Of a DNA stretch of 64,000 bases, positions 61,025 to 64,000 are shown piece after piece. The first letter of the stretch is position 1. Every line of letters starts with the position of its first letter. Made by a program: the position numbers and the translations under genes. The stretch comes from Glycomyces terrestris (GTDB lineage Bacteria > Actinomycetota > Actinomycetes > Mycobacteriales > Micromonosporaceae): the NCBI RefSeq assembly GCF_003933745.1, contig NZ_RSEB01000002.1, positions 372,001 through 436,000 of the forward strand. The letters run 5' to 3'. The notes beneath the pieces are model-generated. The model searched no databases, was not told the DNA's origin, and saw nothing but the letters and a program-made list of their open reading frames with translations.

Positions 61025-61678
61025 CTAGTCCTCGCTGCGCACCCGGCCGGACTCGTACGCCCACATCGCGGCCTCGACCCGGTTGCGCAGCCCCAGTTTC
61101 GCGAGGATGCCCGCGATGTGGGTCTTGACGGTGCCGAGCGACAGGAACAGCCGCTCGCCGATCTCGATGTTCGTCAGGCCGATCGCGAGGAGGGCGAGCA
61201 CGTCCTCCTCGCGGCCGGTCAGCGGCGTCGCGGGCTCCCGCACCCGCTTGACCGGCCGCGAGAACTCGCCGAGGAGCCGGGCCGTGACCTGCGGCGAGAT
61301 GAGCGCGTCGCCGTTCGCGGCGGCCCGCACGGCCTCGCCGATGAGCTGCGGGCCGGCCTCCTTCAGCAGGAAGCCCTTCGCGCCCGCGCGGAGCGCGCCG
61401 TGCACGTACTCGTCCAGGTCGAACGTGGTGATGACGACGACCGCGACCGGGTCGGCCACGGTGGGGCCCGCGAGCATCGAGGTCGCCTCGATGCCGTTCA
61501 GGCCCGGCATGCGGATGTCGAGGAGCGCCACGTCCGGCCGCTCCCGCCGCGCCAGCCGCACCGCCGCGACCCCGTCGGCGGCCTCGCCGACGACCTCGAC
61601 GTCGGGGAGCGACTCGAGCAGTAGCCGCAGCCCTGTGCGCACCGGCTCCTGGTCGTCCGCCACGATCACCCGGATCAC
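61025..61678 (-). CDS. NarL/LuxR-type response regulator
   Basis: 217 aa. Receiver VIRVIVADDQEPVRTGLRLL with phospho-Asp in DVALLDIRMPGLNG and Lys in GFLLKEAGPQL; LuxR helix-turn-helix LTGREEDVLALLAIGLTNIE, LGTVKTHIAGILAKLGL. The GTG at 61678 overlaps the kinase stop (GTGA). Last gene of a three-gene operon (DUF2306 protein, kinase, regulator). Third NarL-type pair in the window. Confidence 0.9.
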   Translation of the reverse strand: MIRVIVADDQEPVRTGLRLLLESLPDVEVVGEAADGVAAVRLARRERPDVALLDIRMPGLNGIEATSMLAGPTVADPVAVVVITTFDLDEYVHGALRAGAKGFLLKEAGPQLIGEAVRAAANGDALISPQVTARLLGEFSRPVKRVREPATPLTGREEDVLALLAIGLTNIEIGERLFLSLGTVKTHIAGILAKLGLRNRVEAAMWAYESGRVRSED

Positions 61679-62814
61679 GCCTTGCCCCCCAACGGGATCG
61701 ACGCGCGCAGCGTCCAGCCGCCGACCGGGTCCGGCCCGGCGTCCACCTCGCCGCCGAGGAGCGCCGCGCGCTCGGCCATGCCCTGGAGGCCGTGGCCGTC
61801 GCCCGATGCCGGGCGCGGCGGCGCCCCGTCGTCCCGTACGCGCACCCGCGCCTCCCGTTCGTCCACAGTGACCTCCACGTCGATCCTGGTGGCGCCGCGC
61901 GCGTGCCGGCGCGCGTTCGTGACGCCCTCCTGCGCGATCCGGAACAGCGTCGAGGCGACGATGCCCGGCAGGTCCGCCGGCGCCGCGACGGACACGGCCA
62001 CCGGCGGCGGCCCGGGCTCGGCCAGGCGGGCCAGCTCCTCCAGGCCCGCGGTCGGCCGGTAGTCGGCGGGCGCGCGGAGCGTCCGCACCAGCGACCGCAT
62101 GTCGGCCAGCACCGCCTGCGCCTCGGTCTCGATGACGCGCAGCGACTCCGCGACCCGCGCCTTGTCGCCCGGGTCGGCCCCGGCGACCTGCGCGCGGATC
62201 ACGATCGCCGACACGTGGTGCGCGACGGTGTCGTGCAGGTCCCGCGCGAGGGCCTCGCGCTCGCGGGCCCGCACCTGGTCGAGGCGCCGCTCCCGCGACT
62301 CGACCCGCTCGCGCCGCAGCGCCCCCAGCAGGCACGCGCCGCCGAGGAACGCGACCCCGGCCGCGGTCTCGGCGAGCGGGTCGGAACTCAGGGAGCTCGT
62401 GAACAGCAGGTCGACCGCGAGCGCCGCGGCGCCGATGATGCGGTCGCTCCCTGAGCCCCAGCGGAACAGCGCGTACGGGATGCTCAGGAGCACGAACGTC
62501 GCGAAGAGCGCGTTCGGTTCGACGACGGCGATCCGGTGCGCGAGCGCGAGCCCGGTCGTCGCGGCGGCCATGCCCGCGACCGCGACGAGCGGGCGCGTGC
62601 GCCGCCACAGCAGGACCGGCAGGACCGCGAGGGTCACCGCGGCCGTTGCCGCGGGCCAGGGGAGGTCGGGCCGCAGCGCGGCCTCGAGCACGCCCACCGC
62701 GGCCGCGAGGCCCACCGGGACGGCGTCCCGCGGCCGCGGACCGTCCGCCCCGGCCGCGGGCGGTCGCGCCCACGCGGCGGCGATCCGGCGCTCGGCGGTC
62801 CTCATGACGTTCAC
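61675..62814 (-). CDS. Sensor histidine kinase (HisKA_3 type)
   Basis: 379 aa from a GTG at 62814 that overlaps the stop of the upstream gene (GTGA); an ATG at 62805 is the alternative. About five membrane segments, HisKA_3 site LARDLHDTVAHHVSAIVIRA, N-box RIAQEGVTNARRHARGA, G1 VRDDGAPPRPASGDGHGLQGM. Coupled on both sides. No sizeable external sensor domain, so it may sense through the membrane or through the DUF2306 partner. Confidence 0.88.
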   Translation of the reverse strand: MNVMRTAERRIAAAWARPPAAGADGPRPRDAVPVGLAAAVGVLEAALRPDLPWPAATAAVTLAVLPVLLWRRTRPLVAVAGMAAATTGLALAHRIAVVEPNALFATFVLLSIPYALFRWGSGSDRIIGAAALAVDLLFTSSLSSDPLAETAAGVAFLGGACLLGALRRERVESRERRLDQVRAREREALARDLHDTVAHHVSAIVIRAQVAGADPGDKARVAESLRVIETEAQAVLADMRSLVRTLRAPADYRPTAGLEELARLAEPGPPPVAVSVAAPADLPGIVASTLFRIAQEGVTNARRHARGATRIDVEVTVDEREARVRVRDDGAPPRPASGDGHGLQGMAERAALLGGEVDAGPDPVGGWTLRASIPLGGKA

Positions 62815-63479
62815 GCCGTGATCGTCGCAGGCCGCCGCGCCGCCGCGCGCCGCCGGGCGATGATCCACTCGGCGAACAGGGCGTTGATGATCCACCCGGC
62901 GTCCATCTGGATGAGGCGGAACATCGCGTCCGGCTCGCCGAAGAGGAGGAGCGCGGGCCCCGAGGTGAGCACCTGCGTCCCGGCGCCCATCGCGAGTGCG
63001 TAGGCCCGGATCATCCACGCGCCGTGGGCGAGGTGGTCGCGGCGCGCGACCGCGGCGACCCCGAGGGCCAGGAACGCGATCATGAGGCCGCCGACGATGA
63101 AGCGCGAGACCGCGACCGCGCCGTCGTCGGTGGCGGGCACGTCGTACACGGCGGTCATCCAGATCCCGGTGGCGCCCACGGCGAACCCGGCGGGCACCAG
63201 GAGGTAGCGCCCGGCGAACCGGTGCCACGCGTTGTGCCTGCGGCGCAGGCCCGGCAGGAACTGGAAGGCGCCGACGGTCGCGTACACGAGCGCGCCGGCG
63301 ATGTGCAGGACCACCGGCAGCGGCATCCGCATGAACCGCGCGTTCGCGGCCGTCTCGGCTGCGCCGGAGGCGATCTCGCCGACGCGGAAGGCCCCGGCGA
63401 TCGACGGGACGAGGGCGAGGAGGAAGAGCCCGGCCGCGATCGTCCATTCACGACGGCGACGGGTCTGAGGAGCGTCCAT
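62811..63479 (-). CDS. DUF2306 membrane protein, first gene of a two-component operon
   Basis: 222 aa, six or seven membrane segments. Family signs: LHIAGALVYATVGAFQFLPG, RRRHNAWHRFAGRYLLVPAG (His-rich loop) and HGAWMIRAYALAMGAGTQVL. The His residues in membrane context recall cytochrome-b561-like proteins, but haem binding is not shown. The ATG at 63479 is 7 nt from GAGGAT. An open frame continues upstream to 63923 through repeats and is not coding. Overlaps the kinase gene, so it may act in signalling. Confidence 0.78.
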   Translation of the reverse strand: MDAPQTRRRREWTIAAGLFLLALVPSIAGAFRVGEIASGAAETAANARFMRMPLPVVLHIAGALVYATVGAFQFLPGLRRRHNAWHRFAGRYLLVPAGFAVGATGIWMTAVYDVPATDDGAVAVSRFIVGGLMIAFLALGVAAVARRDHLAHGAWMIRAYALAMGAGTQVLTSGPALLLFGEPDAMFRLIQMDAGWIINALFAEWIIARRRAAARRPATITA

Positions 63480-63485
63480 ACCGCA

Positions 63486-63491
63486 ATCCTC
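63486..63491 (-). promoter_or_regulatory. -10 box of DUF2306 operon, leaderless
   Basis: GAGGAT on the minus strand, last base 7 nt before the ATG at 63479; partial match to consensus. Confidence 0.35.
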
Positions 63492-63521
63492 GGCGCGGCG
63501 GCCCCGTCGCCGCTTCAGCCA

Positions 63522-63836
63522 TGTGGCCGGTTCCGGGGCGGCGTGAGCCGAGTGCCGGGGCGCTTCCCGGGCGGCGCGAGCCGGTCGACGCGGGTGCCAC
63601 CTTGTGGCCGGTTCCCGGGCGGCACATCCGGAATACCTCCACTCCGTGGAGAGCAGCGTGTGCCCGGTCTTGCGGAGGCGTAACACCTCCACGTCCGTGG
63701 AGAGCAGTGGTTCGACATCCTCGGCGACGTCGACGCGACCGAAACACCTCCACGCCTGTGTAGAGCAGCGCTTGCAGGCCGAGACGAGCTCGAAGCCGGC
63801 CGATGCGGGTGCCGGGGCGCTTCCCGGCGGTGTGAA
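63522..63836. repeat. Noncoding stretch of degenerate G+C-rich repeats
   Basis: No gene is supported between 63480 and 63975. TGTGGCCGGTTCC-(C)GGGCGGC occurs near 63523 and 63603; GTGCCGGGGCGCTTCCCGG occurs near 63553 and again near 63811; variants of CGGGTGCC link them. Interspersed with three CTCCAC/GTGGAG palindromes listed separately. The frames across it give only repeat-coded sequence on both strands. Confidence 0.7.
63637..63763. promoter_or_regulatory. Three spaced CTCCAC-(3-4)-GTGGAG palindromes
   Basis: Boxes at 63637-63651 (CTCCACTCCGTGGAG), 63687-63702 (CTCCACGTCCGTGGAG) and 63748-63763 (CTCCACGCCTGTGTAG, one arm mismatched). Each is preceded by AATAC/AACAC/AAACAC and followed by AGCAG. 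Centres are 50 and 61 bp apart. Candidate binding sites for a dimeric regulator of one of the two flanking genes. Confidence 0.6.
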
Positions 63837-63910
63837 GGGCGTGACCTTGAGCGGCCGGTTCTCCCCGATCGCAGGAGCTGGGCGACCGGGCCGCCCCACG
63901 CCGAGGATGC

Positions 63911-63949
63911 TCTTGTTAGGCATACCTAATTTCCTGTAGGCTCAGCTAA
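63911..63949 (+). promoter_or_regulatory. Two adjacent IdeR/DtxR iron boxes
   Basis: Box 1 at 63911-63929 (TCTTGTTAGGCATACCTAA) and box 2 at 63931-63949 (TTCCTGTAGGCTCAGCTAA) each match about 14 of 19 positions of the IdeR/DtxR consensus family (TTAGGTTAGGCTAACCTAA and variants). They lie 27 bp before the ATG at 63976, overlapping the expected promoter, so the next gene should be repressed when iron is plentiful. Confidence 0.7.
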
Positions 63950-63975
63950 CTTCATCCTCGATCAAAGGAGCCGCC

Positions 63976-64000
63976 ATGCGTCCGACCCCGGCCGAAGTGG
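63976..64000 (+). CDS. Start of an iron-regulated gene (cut by window end)
   Basis: Eight codons only (MRPTPAEV) after a strong AAAGGAG ribosome site 6 bases before the ATG. The product cannot be identified. The iron boxes upstream suggest siderophore synthesis, uptake or another iron-starvation function. Confidence 0.55.

Noticed and set aside
62811-63923. Upstream extension of the DUF2306 gene to 63923
   Set aside because: The added 148 residues are encoded by noncoding repeats and palindromes, and the start would fall inside an iron box; the ATG at 63479 has its own promoter-like box.

Overview
The window is very G+C-rich, densely coded chromosomal DNA of an actinomycete. The evidence is an Lsr2 nucleoid protein, a DUF3043 protein, an actinobacterial CtaC/CtaF pair, a GlnA2-type glutamine synthetase next to GlnE, many GTG/TTG starts and many leaderless promoters. 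The gene order partly matches the conserved actinobacterial block nadA / glycerate kinase / erpA / PfkB kinase / ctaC-ctaF / rnpB / nadE / panB / glnA2 / glnE. A Glycomyces- or Micromonospora-like host is possible, but the genus cannot be fixed from this sequence. No integrase, IS element, tRNA or CRISPR array was seen.

Layout. 0-2.3 kb: branched-chain amino-acid type ABC importer (livM cut by the window edge, livH, binding protein). 2.6-5 kb: miaB and a methyltransferase. 5-8.8 kb: heterodimeric ABC exporter. 9-11.3 kb: PtpB-like phosphatase and a DUF349 protein whose 3' end is tandemly repeated. 11.4-18 kb: miaA, aldo/keto reductase, TPR/WG-repeat protein, DUF3043 protein, murA, nadA. 18.3-20.8 kb: glycerate kinase, erpA and a truncated PfkB pseudo-kinase. 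21-26.8 kb: complete peptide ABC importer. 26.8-30.7 kb: phosphodiesterase, MORN protein, GNAT/TetR divergent pair, membrane protein, superoxide dismutase. 30.9-33.6 kb: cysteine desulfurase, ctaC, ctaF. 33.6-41.4 kb: NUDIX, RNase P RNA, TauE exporter, nadE, panB, HAD, MOSC, glnA2. 41.5-45.9 kb: amidotransferase-like gene, glnE and a CorA transporter.

46-64 kb is more accessory: a secreted chitinase, DoxX/LysR divergent pair, a membrane acyltransferase-like protein, three NarL-type two-component pairs, lsr2, an alpha/beta hydrolase, a glycosyltransferase-HelD operon and a DUF2306 protein. At the right edge lie a noncoding repeat-rich stretch and two adjacent iron boxes in front of a gene cut by the window end.

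Functional links: miaB and miaA act in the same tRNA A37 modification; nadA and nadE in NAD synthesis; erpA and the cysteine desulfurase in Fe-S metabolism; glnA2 and glnE in nitrogen assimilation. Most notable items: the tandem 33-bp copies of the DUF349 gene end, each with an in-frame stop; the translationally coupled glycosyltransferase-HelD pair (possible rifamycin resistance, inferred); the PfkB-family gene without its catalytic Asp; three CTCCAC/GTGGAG palindromes near 63.7 kb; a 43-bp nested palindrome controlling the GNAT/TetR pair; and a recurrent leaderless promoter layout with the -10 box ending seven bases before the start codon.
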